64,000 bases of DNA from Anaerocolumna sp. AGMB13025 (GCF_029689925.1 NZ_CP121445.1:6753889-6817888), one strand, 5' to 3'. Shown: positions 17,305 to 25,868, counted from the stretch's first letter. Program-made: numbers and translations. Notes: generated from the sequence alone by a model not told the origin.

Positions 17305-19356
17305 ATGGAAAAACATTATTTTAACCGAGAATTATCATGGCTGGCATTTAATAGAAGGGTTTTAGAAGAGTCCACCGATCAACGTATTCCATTGCTAGAA
17401 CGATTAAAGTTTCTTTCTATTTTTGCATCTAACCTGGACGAATTTTATATGGTGCGGGTTGGTAGCCTGTTTGCACAATCCCTCCTTGATAATATGACAA
17501 CGGATAACAAGACCCACTTAACCCCCTCCGAACAAATTCAGGCAATTAATGAAGAGGTAAAAAACCTGTACCACCAAAGGGATGTGGCTTATACCAATAT
17601 TATGGATGCCTTATCTGTTTTGGATTTAAATCATATAAAAACCAAAGATATGAACAAAACTTATAAAAAGGATGTAAAAGATTATTTTAAGAGCCACATA
17701 TCCCCCCAGCTTTCCCCCCAGATAATTGATGCAAAGCATCCCTTTCCCCATCTTGAAAACAAAGCCCTCTATATCGCGCTGCATTTATATTCGGATAAAG
17801 GCGAAAAATTTGGTATCATACCGGTTCCCAAAGATATACAACGGGTTTATATACTGCCTGACGGGAAAAGCTTTTTGCTGACAGAAGATATCCTTTTGCT
17901 CTATTCTCATCTTATATTTAAAACCTATAAAGTCCATAACAAAGCTGTAATCCGGCTGACCCGGAACGCAGATATTGATATTACGGATGATTTTTATGAC
18001 GAGGATACGGATTACCGTGCCTTTATGCAGAATATAGTAAAAGCACGGGGAAGACTTCATCCCGTGCGATTTGAAATCAGTTGTAGCGAAGACAGTTCTA
18101 TATTAGACTATTTTTCTGCTAAACTAAACCTGAAAAAAAACCAGTGCTTTAAGATAAACTCCCCCCTGGATCTAAACTTTGCCCGGATACTGGAAACCAT
18201 ATGCAAACCGGAGATAAAACGAAGTCTGCTTTATCCCCCAATCAGACCACAATGGCCCGTTCATTTTCCCCACCGGAATATTATCAGCCATGTAATAAAG
18301 GAAGATTATATATTATCCCTACCTTACGAAAGTTTCCGTCCCCTGTTAGAGCTTATCCGAGAAGCGGCTGAAGATGAAAGTGTTGTATCCATCAAAATCA
18401 CTTTATACCGGGTTGCTTCCCAATCCCAGATTGTACAGCATCTTTGCACTGCCGCAGAAAACGGCAAGGATGTAACCGTAGCCATGGAGCTGCGTGCCAG
18501 GTTTGATGAGGAAAACAATATTCTCTGGTCCAATCTTATGGAGGAGTCCGGCTGCAAAATCATATACGGCATTGAAAAAGTGAAAGTTCACAGTAAAATT
18601 CTTTTGATAACCAGAAAGAGCCAGGATAACTTTGATTATATTACCCATATAAGCACCGGGAATTATAACGAGCTTTCTGCCAGGCAATATACGGATATCG
18701 GTATCATTACCGGTAACAGGGAAATCGGCACCGATGCCTTGGCCTTCTTTAATAACCTGGCCATATCCAATCTGGAAGGAGAATATACCCATCTGCTGGT
18801 TTCACCGTCCAGCTTAAAAAGCGGAATCATAGATCTGATAGAGGAAGAAGCCGAAAAAGCTTTAAATGGAGAAACTGCAAGGATTATTGCTAAAATGAAT
18901 AATTTAACAGACAAGGAGGTTATAGACTCCTTTATAAAAGCCGCAAAGGCTGGGGTAAAGATCAGCCTCATTATCAGAGGTATCTGCTGCTTAAGACCCT
19001 GTAGCGAAGACCAGACGGATTCTATTGAGATAATAAGCATCGTAGGCAGATATTTGGAACACTCCAGGATCTATTGTTTCGGTGAACGGCTAAATGCCAG
19101 GATTTATATTTCCTCTGCCGATATGATGACCAGAAACACCGAGAAAAGGGTAGAAATTGCTGCCCCTGTCTTAAACCGGGATATCTCTGTTCGAATCTAT
19201 GATATGTTAGATATCATGCTAAGAGATAATGTGAAAGCAAGAGTGCTTATGCCTGACGGCACCTACCAATACAAACATACAGAAGCGGAACCTGTGGACA
19301 GCCAGATGTACTTTTTTGAAGAATCCTATTTGAATAACAACTATAATCCGGACTGA
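17305..19356 (+). CDS. ppk1: Polyphosphate kinase 1
   Basis: Makes inorganic polyphosphate from ATP, reversibly, at the cytoplasmic face of the membrane. The 683-residue length and domain order (N, head and two phospholipase-D-like C domains) fit PPK1. The N-terminus NRELSWLAFNRRVLEE is diagnostic. The autophosphorylated histidine is H429 in VKVHSKIL and the second active-site histidine is H586 in LEHSRIY, matching E. coli H435 and H592. CAGGAGC precedes the ATG. No exopolyphosphatase gene lies next to it. Confidence 0.95.
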   Translation: MEKHYFNRELSWLAFNRRVLEESTDQRIPLLERLKFLSIFASNLDEFYMVRVGSLFAQSLLDNMTTDNKTHLTPSEQIQAINEEVKNLYHQRDVAYTNIMDALSVLDLNHIKTKDMNKTYKKDVKDYFKSHISPQLSPQIIDAKHPFPHLENKALYIALHLYSDKGEKFGIIPVPKDIQRVYILPDGKSFLLTEDILLLYSHLIFKTYKVHNKAVIRLTRNADIDITDDFYDEDTDYRAFMQNIVKARGRLHPVRFEISCSEDSSILDYFSAKLNLKKNQCFKINSPLDLNFARILETICKPEIKRSLLYPPIRPQWPVHFPHRNIISHVIKEDYILSLPYESFRPLLELIREAAEDESVVSIKITLYRVASQSQIVQHLCTAAENGKDVTVAMELRARFDEENNILWSNLMEESGCKIIYGIEKVKVHSKILLITRKSQDNFDYITHISTGNYNELSARQYTDIGIITGNREIGTDALAFFNNLAISNLEGEYTHLLVSPSSLKSGIIDLIEEEAEKALNGETARIIAKMNNLTDKEVIDSFIKAAKAGVKISLIIRGICCLRPCSEDQTDSIEIISIVGRYLEHSRIYCFGERLNARIYISSADMMTRNTEKRVEIAAPVLNRDISVRIYDMLDIMLRDNVKARVLMPDGTYQYKHTEAEPVDSQMYFFEESYLNNNYNPD

Positions 19357-19673
19357 TGCAAATTGCCGAATACTAATCTTGGAGATACCGGTGTAAATTA
19401 GTGACTGAATTCTGGGAGAAGCCGGTGTATATTATAAAACTAAGCTCCTGGGATAGAAAATATATTTATAAAAAAAGTGGCAGGTTGCCTTCCTTTTCAC
19501 TGCACTCGCATAGCATATCTAATAATGCGTCAGCCGGACGCCATCACATCGTGATGCCTTAATAATTGTCTCAATACTTAACAGGTTTAATTAGTACGCC
19601 TTTTTGTAACAGGTAGTAATTTTAAATAAAAATAGCCCTTAGGATGAACTAAGGACTATTTGTTATAATATAT
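19357..19673. other. Intergenic region after ppk1
   Basis: About 315 bases without a gene. Two similar 22-base stretches beginning TTGGAGATACCGGTG (near 19380) and TGGGAGAAGCCGGTG (near 19412) form an imperfect direct repeat. A small ATCAC/GTGAT hairpin is near 19544. Neither is recognised. Confidence 0.3.
19630..19661 (-). terminator. Intrinsic terminator for the DUF6483-like gene
   Basis: AAATAGCCCTTAG (19630-19642) pairs with CTAAGGACTATTT (19649-19661); on the minus strand a T-rich run follows the stem. It lies 12 bases past the stop codon of the minus-strand gene. Confidence 0.75.
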
Positions 19674-20057
19674 TTATAAATCGAATAAAAACAATTGAGC
19701 CATACTGCCTAAATCATATTTGTTTGATAATTGCTGTATTCCCAGTTTTACTTCGTCCCGGCTAAAGCCATGTTCCTCTAAGAATTCGGTACTTTTATCA
19801 TTTAAAAAGGAATAAAATAAAAGTGACACTTCTAAGTTTTGCATGCTTTTCTCTTTTGTAAGATCATATAATTTATTTTCCGCTTCATTAATATAGCCGG
19901 AATCAATCAGCTCCAACAGGTTATTCAGTTCCGTTTGAGCTTTTTTATCCTCCAGTAATTCTGCGGATGGTGATTCAGTATCTATATTAAACATTAACTT
20001 TAAAACTACTCTTATTATCTCCTTGATAAGGCGCATAATATAATCCTGTTCAAACAT
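19674..20057 (-). CDS. Hypothetical protein, DUF6483-like
   Basis: A 127-residue helical protein beginning MFEQDYIMRLIKEIIRVVLK, a start often seen in the Clostridia-specific DUF6483 family, whose function is unknown. The rest reads like a small TPR-type helical bundle. The ATG at 20057 has AGAAAGGAG upstream; seven codons added by an upstream start lack a site. The next gene upstream, a small membrane protein, ends 45 bases away on the same strand and may be co-transcribed. Confidence 0.65.
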   Translation of the reverse strand: MFEQDYIMRLIKEIIRVVLKLMFNIDTESPSAELLEDKKAQTELNNLLELIDSGYINEAENKLYDLTKEKSMQNLEVSLLFYSFLNDKSTEFLEEHGFSRDEVKLGIQQLSNKYDLGSMAQLFLFDL

Positions 20058-20102
20058 AGGATGAACTCCTTTCTGCATTTCTTTCCATTTGCAGAATGGG
20101 GT

Positions 20103-20429
20103 TCAATTATCTAAACGCACCTTCAAAGAAACAATCGTATTACTCGGGGGCAATCGAAAAACGTAGCTGCTAAATCTAATATATAAAATTATCATCAAGC
20201 TTATAAACCAATAATTATATACATTAACACCCTTTCGATGCATCTTCTCGGTTAACTTTCTCGCTTCAATCAGGTGTTTTACTGCAGACCTATTCTCACA
20301 AATCACCGCGGCTTTTATCTCTCCAAGCAAACCATAGGTATTTATTATACCACTTGGGATTACTGTCATTGATATCGAAACAGTAAATAGCCATATATAT
20401 AATAGTGTAATCCGATTTCTCTTCTCCAA
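20103..20429 (-). CDS. Small membrane protein, unknown function
   Basis: A 108-residue protein with two hydrophobic segments (about residues 8-30 and 72-90) and a charged middle. I do not recognise it. It starts with TTG at 20429, supported by a strong GGAGGTGG 6 bases upstream, which argues that it is translated. It precedes the DUF6483-like gene on the same strand. Confidence 0.5.
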   Translation of the reverse strand: MEKRNRITLLYIWLFTVSISMTVIPSGIINTYGLLGEIKAAVICENRSAVKHLIEARKLTEKMHRKGVNVYNYWFISLMIILYIRFSSYVFRLPPSNTIVSLKVRLDN

Positions 20430-21174
20430 AAAGCCACCTCCGGTTTTAACCGTTTAATACGTCAACATTACCGTTTTCCTTCACTGCCTTCAATTAAGAT
20501 ATAACCCATATTATTATAGGTAGGTATAATAAGTCCAATCTCCCTGCCTTTTATATACTAATCCTTCGTATGAACCGACTGTCCGAAGTTTTTAACAAAC
20601 GCTTCAACAAATGGTGTGTTCTCTGCCATATCATCAAAATTATTCTCTACAACTATAAAATTTGTATACAAATGATTTTTTATAAAAGACTAATTAACCT
20701 TAAGAAATGCTCTAAGCTCCATTCTATATTGTCTAAATTTACATTATCACTTTATACTATAATTTTCAATACTATTAGCTCTGAGCAAACTGCTTAAGGG
20801 ACTTAAATCTCATCTGTTTATAACCCAACCCTTTCGCAGGTTCAACTTACCATGGATGTTTTTGTAGATTATGAGTCCTGACTACTTAATCTGAAATTCC
20901 CATGCTAATGAGTTTTTTGTACGGAAGGCATAAAAAAAGCTGCCTGCCATTAGCAGATAGCCACAATACGTAAATTCTTAAATTTATCCATACCTCATTA
21001 TCTATCTTAACACATCTTTAAAATAAAGTCTAGTAATATTTTTGTTATTCTATATAATAGACTTTGCAACTGATAAACAGCGGATAACGGCAGTTAAAAC
21101 CGTCTGTATGCAAGAACAAAGATAGCTTTTGCAAGACAGCGAAGTTAATGTGCCGAAAAAAGGAGGTCACCAAT
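20430..21174. other. Long intergenic region before the HelD-like gene
   Basis: About 745 bases. A 75-codon plus-strand frame at 20570-20797 has no ribosome binding site and an unusual composition, so I do not call it. A TATAAT at 21053-21058 is a possible -10 element for the helicase gene, but no good -35 accompanies it. Nothing else was recognised. Confidence 0.3.
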
Positions 21175-23244
21175 ATGACAAACCAGACAGAGCGTCTTCT
21201 GGAAGAGCAATATTTGAATCATTGCATCGGTATCATTAAAAAAAATATTGATGAATATAAGAAAGACATTGAAGTAATGAGTGCAGACATTAAAGACATG
21301 TATGATCGGTATCGGCAGGATGATCCGGAAATATTTACGGAATTGTCAAACACCATCACTATGAATGAGAATATGAAAATAGCCCTTCATAAAAATCAGC
21401 GGGCTTTGATAAAACCTTATTTTGGGCGGATTGACATTAAAGACCATACCCAGAAAGAAGAGACCTTCTATATAGGAAAAGGCGGAGTTATGAAGGACAC
21501 CACCACCATCCTGGTTGTCGATTGGCGGGCTCCGTTGGCCAATGTTTATTATGAAAATGGACTCGGTGAATGCTCCTATATAGCTCCGGATAAAGAAACG
21601 ATTACCATCGATCTAATGAAAAAACGTACCTTTGAAATTGCAGGAGAAAAGCTACTTGATTACTTTGATACCGAAGTAGTTACCAATGATGAACTGCTGA
21701 CAAAATATTTGGCTAAGAACAAAGAAGCTGTTCTAGGTGAAATTATAGCAACCATTCAAAAGGAACAAAATGACATAATAAGAAAATCCCCCTATCGCAA
21801 TATGATTGTACAAGGAGTTGCCGGAAGTGGAAAAACCACCGTAGCAATGCACCGAATCTCCTATATCCTATATAACTATGCAGAGGATTTTAAACCAGAA
21901 GACTTTTACATTATTGGCAGTAATCGTATTTTGCTGAACTATATTACTGGTGTGTTACCTGATTTGGATGTATATGGCGTGAAGCAAATGACCCTGGAGC
22001 AGCTCTTTATCCGTTTGTTATATGAAGATTGGAATGAAAAGAAATACAAAGTGATTCCATGTGATAAAAAGAGCTATCGCAAAGGAACCTATGATTGGTT
22101 TCATGCTTTAGAAGAATTCTGCTTCACGTTAGAAGCGAGCGTGATTCCACAAGAGGATATCTATCTGGATGACAAGCTGCTTTACTCTTCTGAGCAGATT
22201 AAAGGATATATTGAAGAAGGTAAAAGATTATCCATACAATCAAAAATTGACGGGTTAAACCAACGTGCGTTAAACAAGCTTAAGAATGAGATTACTGGTA
22301 AGGAAATTAGTTACACACCGGAAATGAAAAAACAGTTAGTGAAAGATTATACGAAACGGTTTGGAGAAAAGAAATGGAAGGGTTCCATATTTGATTTATA
22401 TCGTGAGTTTCTGATAACGCAAAAAGAAATATGGCATGAGGATATGGCAATACAAGAGATTAATGTATCTTCTAAGGAATTTGATGTATATGATTTAGCT
22501 GCACTGGCATATTTGTATAAACGTGTGAAGGAAACAGACCCTATCCGTGAAGCACACCACATTGTAGTGGATGAAGCACAAGATTTTGGCATGATGGCCT
22601 ATGCGGTTTTGCATTATTGTATTCCAAGTTGTTCTTTTACTATTATGGGTGATGTATCACAGAACATTCACTTTGGATATGGGCTCCATGACTGGGAAGA
22701 ATTAAAGGACCTCATATTAACAGACCGCTTTGACAACTTCGGAATATTATCTAAGAGTTATAGAAATACCATTGAGATATCTAATTTTGCACAGAAAATA
22801 TTACAGAATGGCTCATTTTCCAGTTATCCCATTGAACCCATTATACGACATGGAAACAAAGTATCTGTAACTGAATGCAAGGATGAGAAAGATATGTTAA
22901 ACCAATCCGCCGGGATTATTAAAAAGTGGCAGCAAGAAGGCTATGATACCATTGCGGTAGTATGCAGAGATGCTGTGGAAGCCGGGTTTGTAGCTGAACA
23001 TCTTGGTAAGCGTATTACCATAGAGGAAAGCGATCTGGAAAAAGCAGAATTTAAAAAAGGAGTTATGGTGCTTCCGGTTGAGTATACCAAAGGACTGGAG
23101 TTTGATACGGTTCTCATTTATAACCCAACCAATAACCACTATCCAAAGGACGATGGCCACGCCAAGCTGTTGTATGTGGCGGCAACTCGTGCTTTACACG
23201 AGCTGACTGTACTTTATGCCGGGGATGTAACAGAATTATTGTAA
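21175..23244 (+). CDS. HelD-like superfamily 1 helicase / RNA polymerase-recycling ATPase
   Basis: UvrD-type ATPase of 689 residues related to HelD, which pulls stalled RNA polymerase off DNA. A charged N-terminal coiled coil (about residues 1-75) is followed by the HelD-specific RIDI/GKGGVMKDTTTILVVDWRAP region. Walker A GVAGSGKT is at 214-221 and the DEAQD motif at 466-470. The C-terminal helicase part has VMVLPVEYTKGLEFDTVLIY and ends with YVAATRALHELTVLY. AAGGAGGT precedes the ATG at 21175. It is a single gene; HelD-like proteins can also give rifampicin tolerance in some bacteria. Confidence 0.88.
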   Translation: MTNQTERLLEEQYLNHCIGIIKKNIDEYKKDIEVMSADIKDMYDRYRQDDPEIFTELSNTITMNENMKIALHKNQRALIKPYFGRIDIKDHTQKEETFYIGKGGVMKDTTTILVVDWRAPLANVYYENGLGECSYIAPDKETITIDLMKKRTFEIAGEKLLDYFDTEVVTNDELLTKYLAKNKEAVLGEIIATIQKEQNDIIRKSPYRNMIVQGVAGSGKTTVAMHRISYILYNYAEDFKPEDFYIIGSNRILLNYITGVLPDLDVYGVKQMTLEQLFIRLLYEDWNEKKYKVIPCDKKSYRKGTYDWFHALEEFCFTLEASVIPQEDIYLDDKLLYSSEQIKGYIEEGKRLSIQSKIDGLNQRALNKLKNEITGKEISYTPEMKKQLVKDYTKRFGEKKWKGSIFDLYREFLITQKEIWHEDMAIQEINVSSKEFDVYDLAALAYLYKRVKETDPIREAHHIVVDEAQDFGMMAYAVLHYCIPSCSFTIMGDVSQNIHFGYGLHDWEELKDLILTDRFDNFGILSKSYRNTIEISNFAQKILQNGSFSSYPIEPIIRHGNKVSVTECKDEKDMLNQSAGIIKKWQQEGYDTIAVVCRDAVEAGFVAEHLGKRITIEESDLEKAEFKKGVMVLPVEYTKGLEFDTVLIYNPTNNHYPKDDGHAKLLYVAATRALHELTVLYAGDVTELL

Positions 23245-23375
23245 AAAAATAAGCATCATATATGTGAAGAGTCATTATTGTATTAAAACTAAGATAATGA
23301 CTCTTTACCCTGTGCTCAACTATCCGGTGGGATGATTACTACCTTGGGATATCATAGAAGAGTGTTATGATTTAT

Positions 23376-23705
23376 TTATTTTCCATTGGGCTTTGCAGCT
23401 GCTATTTCTTCTAACGAAACTAACTCATTTAATAGTTGTTCTCTCATACGTATAATATCTGTGAATGGAATACATGTACCTTGTTCTGCTTTTCTTATTA
23501 ACTTTCTAGCTTTTGCGTTAATTTTTCTTTTTAAGTCATTGGGTATTTTGACTGGCCTTAATGTATCAACATATGTATATTCATTTAATATATACTTTTC
23601 AATAACAGGACACATATTTTGTAAAAGGAATGCATTCTTGTCCCCCTTTAGATAACCAAAACTAATTTTGTCACATAATCCATATTTGTCTATAGATTTA
23701 TTATA
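23376..23705 (-). pseudogene. 5'-truncated coding remnant of unknown family
   Basis: An open frame runs from 23705 to the stop at 23376 and has coding-like composition throughout (KYGLCDKISFGYLKGDKNAF, later PVKIPNDLKRKINAKARKL). The first ATG (23615) is in mid-sequence with no ribosome binding site, and no start lies further upstream before a stop codon. This looks like the C-terminal part of a gene that lost its beginning. It lies just outside the left copy of the tRNA-Lys repeat. I do not recognise the family. Confidence 0.4.
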
Positions 23706-23751
23706 TTAATTTTCAAATTTTTCGACCTGAAACGAAACTGTTATCATCCAG

Positions 23752-23811
23752 TTCCGTCTGCCAAACAAGGACTTTACATGCGCTTCAGGGGCTCGAACCC
23801 TGGACACCCTG
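23752..23811. repeat. Left attachment-site-like repeat (3' end of tRNA-Lys)
   Basis: This 60-bp stretch copies the last 34 bases of the tRNA-Lys gene plus 27 bases beyond its 3' end. It matches 25559-25619 except for one deleted base and one substitution in the acceptor stem. Such a copy of a tRNA 3' end is the hallmark of an integrated element's distal attachment site. Confidence 0.8.
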
Positions 23812-23862
23812 TTTATTTCCTTTAATCAGTAATAATTCTGTTGGTTGTCTTCCACCTGCCAC
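23785..23862 (-). pseudogene. Truncated phage terminase small subunit (P27-like)
   Basis: After a strong AAGGAGGTGAG site, a GTG start at 23862 opens MAGGRQPTELLLIKGNK, which resembles the N-terminus of P27-family phage terminase small subunits. After codon 17 the frame runs straight into the tRNA-derived repeat and stops at TGA 23787-23785. Only 25 codons remain of a protein normally over 100 residues. The preceding HNH gene supports the identification. Confidence 0.55.
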
Positions 23863-23994
23863 CTTCTCACCTCCTTAAAAATTTTTCAGTGGGGAATTTC
23901 CGCGCAAGAAAAGAGTGCCTGCGGTCTTACAACCGGAGGGCTAAAACTTTTCAGACACCCACCTGCCCTCGAATCTCCCTGTTCCACCTGTTCA

Positions 23995-24403
23995 TTAGCT
24001 CGAATAGCTTCCCTGCGCCTTTCTCTTATCCTTTAAGTACATAGCACTTATTGTGTTATGGTTCTGGTTGGATAATGGTATCAGGTTTGTTATGTCTAAT
24101 CTCCTGTTCCAATCTTCTTCCAGTTCTATTATGTGGTGTACCATCTCAGCATAAACGATTTTGTTATCAATATAGTAAGCGTATATGTCTAAGCCTTTGT
24201 ACCGTGAAATAACAACCTGGCGTAAACTTATCCATTCACCTGAATGATAAAAGGCTGTACTTTGTTTATTCCTTAAGTATTTATCATAATGTCGGTTATT
24301 GCTTACCTTCTCTACTTCCCGCTTCATTATGCATTCACTCGCAATATGTTTGACCGGCATCTATTATCCTATGGCATTTAGGGCATATCTTTTTTAATGG
24401 CAT
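23995..24403 (-). pseudogene. Phage HNH endonuclease, frameshifted near the N-terminus
   Basis: The frame starting at ATG 24403, with AGGGAGTG upstream, reads a zinc ribbon, MPLKKICPKCHRII...YCE, then hits TGA. Removing one base at about 24337 joins it to the following frame, giving YCEEC and the rest of an HNH protein (RHYDKYLRNK, then the HNH core VHHIIELEEDWNRRLDITNL and SNQNHN). So a single-base insertion has split a gene of about 135 codons. In cos-type phages this nuclease lies just before the terminase genes and aids packaging, as here. Translation might restart at 24360, but without the zinc ribbon. Confidence 0.72.
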
Positions 24404-24406
24404 TTA

Positions 24407-24577
24407 TTACACTCCCTGTAGGGATTCAATCTCTAGCATTTTTATTAGGAATCGTCCTGATAAAGATTCCATTTCTTTCTTGATTTCTGCTGTTTCTTTA
24501 TTACCTTTCAGCTTAATTAATTCATCCAGTATATCTGCCGCTTCCCGAAATGTATCCCTTAATTTTTTTAACTCCAT
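24407..24577 (-). CDS. Small phage-type coiled-coil protein (56 aa)
   Basis: A 56-residue, highly charged helical protein beginning MELKKLRDTFREAADILDEL. GGAGGTTAGAGAT precedes the ATG at 24577. Its stop codon lies 3 bases before the HNH start, so it is translationally linked to that gene. Similar small proteins are common just before phage HNH genes, but no function is known. Confidence 0.6.
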   Translation of the reverse strand: MELKKLRDTFREAADILDELIKLKGNKETAEIKKEMESLSGRFLIKMLEIESLQGV

Positions 24578-24592
24578 ATCTCTAACCTCCAG

Positions 24593-24634
24593 TCATCTGC
24601 TGCCGCACCGGCTACAACGTTTATATATTGGCAT
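24593..24634 (-). pseudogene. Fragment of a second HNH-type N-terminus (13 aa)
   Basis: Starting at ATG 24634 the frame reads MPIYKRCSRCGSR and stops. MPIYKRCSRCG is a frequent start of phage HNH proteins with a zinc ribbon. It is too short to be functional and suggests a second, older deletion inside the remnant. The identification rests on eleven residues. Confidence 0.35.
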
Positions 24635-24661
24635 CTTATCACCACCTGAACTGCATAATAA

Positions 24662-24689
24662 AAGCACCTAGTTTCCTAGATGCCTTATT
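24662..24689 (-). terminator. Terminator after hicAB
   Basis: On the minus strand AAGGCATCTAG and CTAGGTGCTTTT form a stem just past the hicB stop codon, followed by T residues. It would separate hicAB from the phage genes. Confidence 0.65.
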
Positions 24690-24696
24690 ATAATTG

Positions 24697-25092
24697 TTAT
24701 ATATTCATTTTGTTCATAAGTGCTTCTTGCAGCACTTGAGAAAAATTAATATTTTGTTTCATGGCTGCTTCATTTAACCATGACGGAATGCTCAATGTTT
24801 TTTTAACGGCTCTTGATTCATTCTTTTTTAAATACTCTAACATGTCAAATTGAATTACAACTACGTATTGGTTATTATCTAGTTGTATATCCTGTGGTTT
24901 AGAAGGTTTTGGAATAGTTAAATTATTATCCTGTAGATATGACAGTGTTAATCCAAGCGCATCAAATGCCATGTCATATGTTTCTTCCACTGTCTCGCCT
25001 TGCGTATTGCACCCTTCGATATCAGGAAAAAAAACTGAATATCCGCCTTCTTCCTCGACTTGAAAAATAGCCGGATAAAATAATTTGTTCAT
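24697..25092 (-). CDS. hicB: HicB-family antitoxin
   Basis: Antitoxin of a type II HicAB module, 131 residues. The N-terminal part (about residues 5-60) is the degenerate RNase-H-like HicB domain with YPAIFQVEEEGGYSVFFPDI, an inhibitor of HicA. The C-terminal part (SIPSWLNEAAMKQNINFSQV) is a ribbon-helix-helix-type DNA-binding end used for autorepression. ATAGGAGG precedes the ATG. hicA lies 52 bases upstream on the same strand. Confidence 0.92.
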   Translation of the reverse strand: MNKLFYPAIFQVEEEGGYSVFFPDIEGCNTQGETVEETYDMAFDALGLTLSYLQDNNLTIPKPSKPQDIQLDNNQYVVVIQFDMLEYLKKNESRAVKKTLSIPSWLNEAAMKQNINFSQVLQEALMNKMNI

Positions 25093-25144
25093 GTAATTAC
25101 CTCCTATGTTATATATTTCTATTGTTTAACAGGAGCAAGGGCTT

Positions 25145-25333
25145 TTATTTCAGCCCTGCATCCTTTAGGATTTTTTGTTCCGTCCCCTTTTTAAGGTCTT
25201 TGCAATGATAAGGAACTGTTGTACATCTGTTAGTTTCTGGATTCTTAAAGAATTTATGTGAACCATCTTGCCTATCTTCGTAAAATCCATTTTGTTTTAA
25301 CAGTTTTATCATTTGCTTTGGTGTCATTGGCAT
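25145..25333 (-). CDS. hicA: HicA-family mRNA interferase toxin
   Basis: Ribonuclease toxin of 62 residues with the double-stranded RNA-binding-like HicA fold. The sequence has the family pattern MTPKQMIKLLKQNGF, the catalytic histidine in DGSHKFF near residue 26, and the conserved end KDLKKGTEQKILKDAGLK. AAAGGGGAT precedes the ATG. It is translated before hicB. Both genes look intact, in contrast to the decayed phage genes beside them, as expected if the toxin-antitoxin pair is under selection. Confidence 0.92.
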   Translation of the reverse strand: MPMTPKQMIKLLKQNGFYEDRQDGSHKFFKNPETNRCTTVPYHCKDLKKGTEQKILKDAGLK

Positions 25334-25365
25334 CTTTTGTTATCCCCTTTCCTTATCATGTACTT

Positions 25366-25425
25366 ATTATAACACGTACTATTACGTATTTCAATATATT
25401 TATTACGTATTTTTACGTATATTAT
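25366..25425 (-). promoter_or_regulatory. hicAB promoter with repeated TACGTA operator
   Basis: On the minus strand TTGAAA (25394-25389) and TATAAT (25371-25366) are spaced by exactly 17 bases, a near-consensus promoter. TACGTA-type hexamers occur in two pairs with 10-bp spacing, one pair inside the promoter spacer and one just upstream. This suits cooperative binding of a ribbon-helix-helix repressor such as HicB. Confidence 0.65.
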
Positions 25426-25530
25426 TAAGTCTTTGTAAATTCAAAGGCACCCATCTGTTGCCTGAGTGCCTTTAATTGGTTTCTTTGTTATATATTTGTA
25501 CGAAAAAAACCGGAAACCCTTGATTTTAAG

Positions 25531-25560
25531 CATAAAAAAAGCCCTAACCCAGCAGCTCTT
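25531..25560 (-). terminator. Possible terminator downstream of tRNA-Lys
   Basis: On the minus strand AAGAGC and GCTTTT can pair, followed by a run of seven T residues, 26 bases past the tRNA 3' end. The stem is short and includes a G-T pair. Confidence 0.4.
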
Positions 25561-25619
25561 CCGTCTGCCAAACAAGGACTTTACATGCGCCTCCAGGGGC
25601 TCGAACCCTGGACACCCTG
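25559..25619. repeat. Right attachment-site-like repeat within tRNA-Lys
   Basis: Tract shared with 23752-23811, made of the tRNA-Lys 3' third and 27 bases past it. The acceptor 3' strand here (GAGGCGC) has a G-T pair with the 5' strand GCGCTTC, whereas the distal copy retains AAGCGC. Confidence 0.8.
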
Positions 25620-25658
25620 ATTAAGAGTCAGGTGCTCTACCAACTGAGCTAGAAGCGC
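25586..25658 (-). tRNA. tRNA-Lys (anticodon CTT)
   Basis: A 73-base cloverleaf on the minus strand: acceptor GCGCTTC with GAGGCGC, D arm TAGCTCAGTTGGTAGAGCA, anticodon loop CTCTTAA giving CTT, T arm with TTCGAGC loop. CCA is not encoded. It is the integration target of the neighbouring element. Confidence 0.95.
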
Positions 25659-25868
25659 TTACGTTATGTCTTGAACGCAAAAATCATTATACTTTATAGT
25701 TTAACAAAATGCAAGCATATTTTTATATTTTTTTAAGATTTTTTAATATTTTTAATAATTTGTAAAAAATATGATAATTTTCGACCTTTTGAAACAAATA
25801 AAAAACAGAATAAATCCTGTGAAAAATAAGTTAGCAGCAAAGAAAACGAATCAAAACCTTAATAGTAA

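Larger units (their letters stand above)
23752..25619. mobile_element. Decayed prophage/integrative remnant at tRNA-Lys(CTT)
   Basis: About 1.9 kb bounded by the 60-bp direct repeat of the tRNA-Lys 3' end. Inside, all on the minus strand, are hicA, hicB, a fragment of an HNH gene, a 56-codon coiled-coil gene, a frameshifted HNH endonuclease and the first codons of a P27-like terminase small subunit. HNH followed by terminase is the packaging-module order of cos-type phages. No integrase, large terminase or structural genes remain, so this is an immobile scar. Confidence 0.7.

Noticed and set aside
20570..20797. 75-codon plus-strand frame
   Set aside because: No ribosome binding site, odd composition, no recognisable motif.
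21175..23244. Ordinary UvrD/Rep repair helicase
   Set aside because: The N-terminal coiled coil and the region before Walker A fit HelD-like polymerase-recycling ATPases better.
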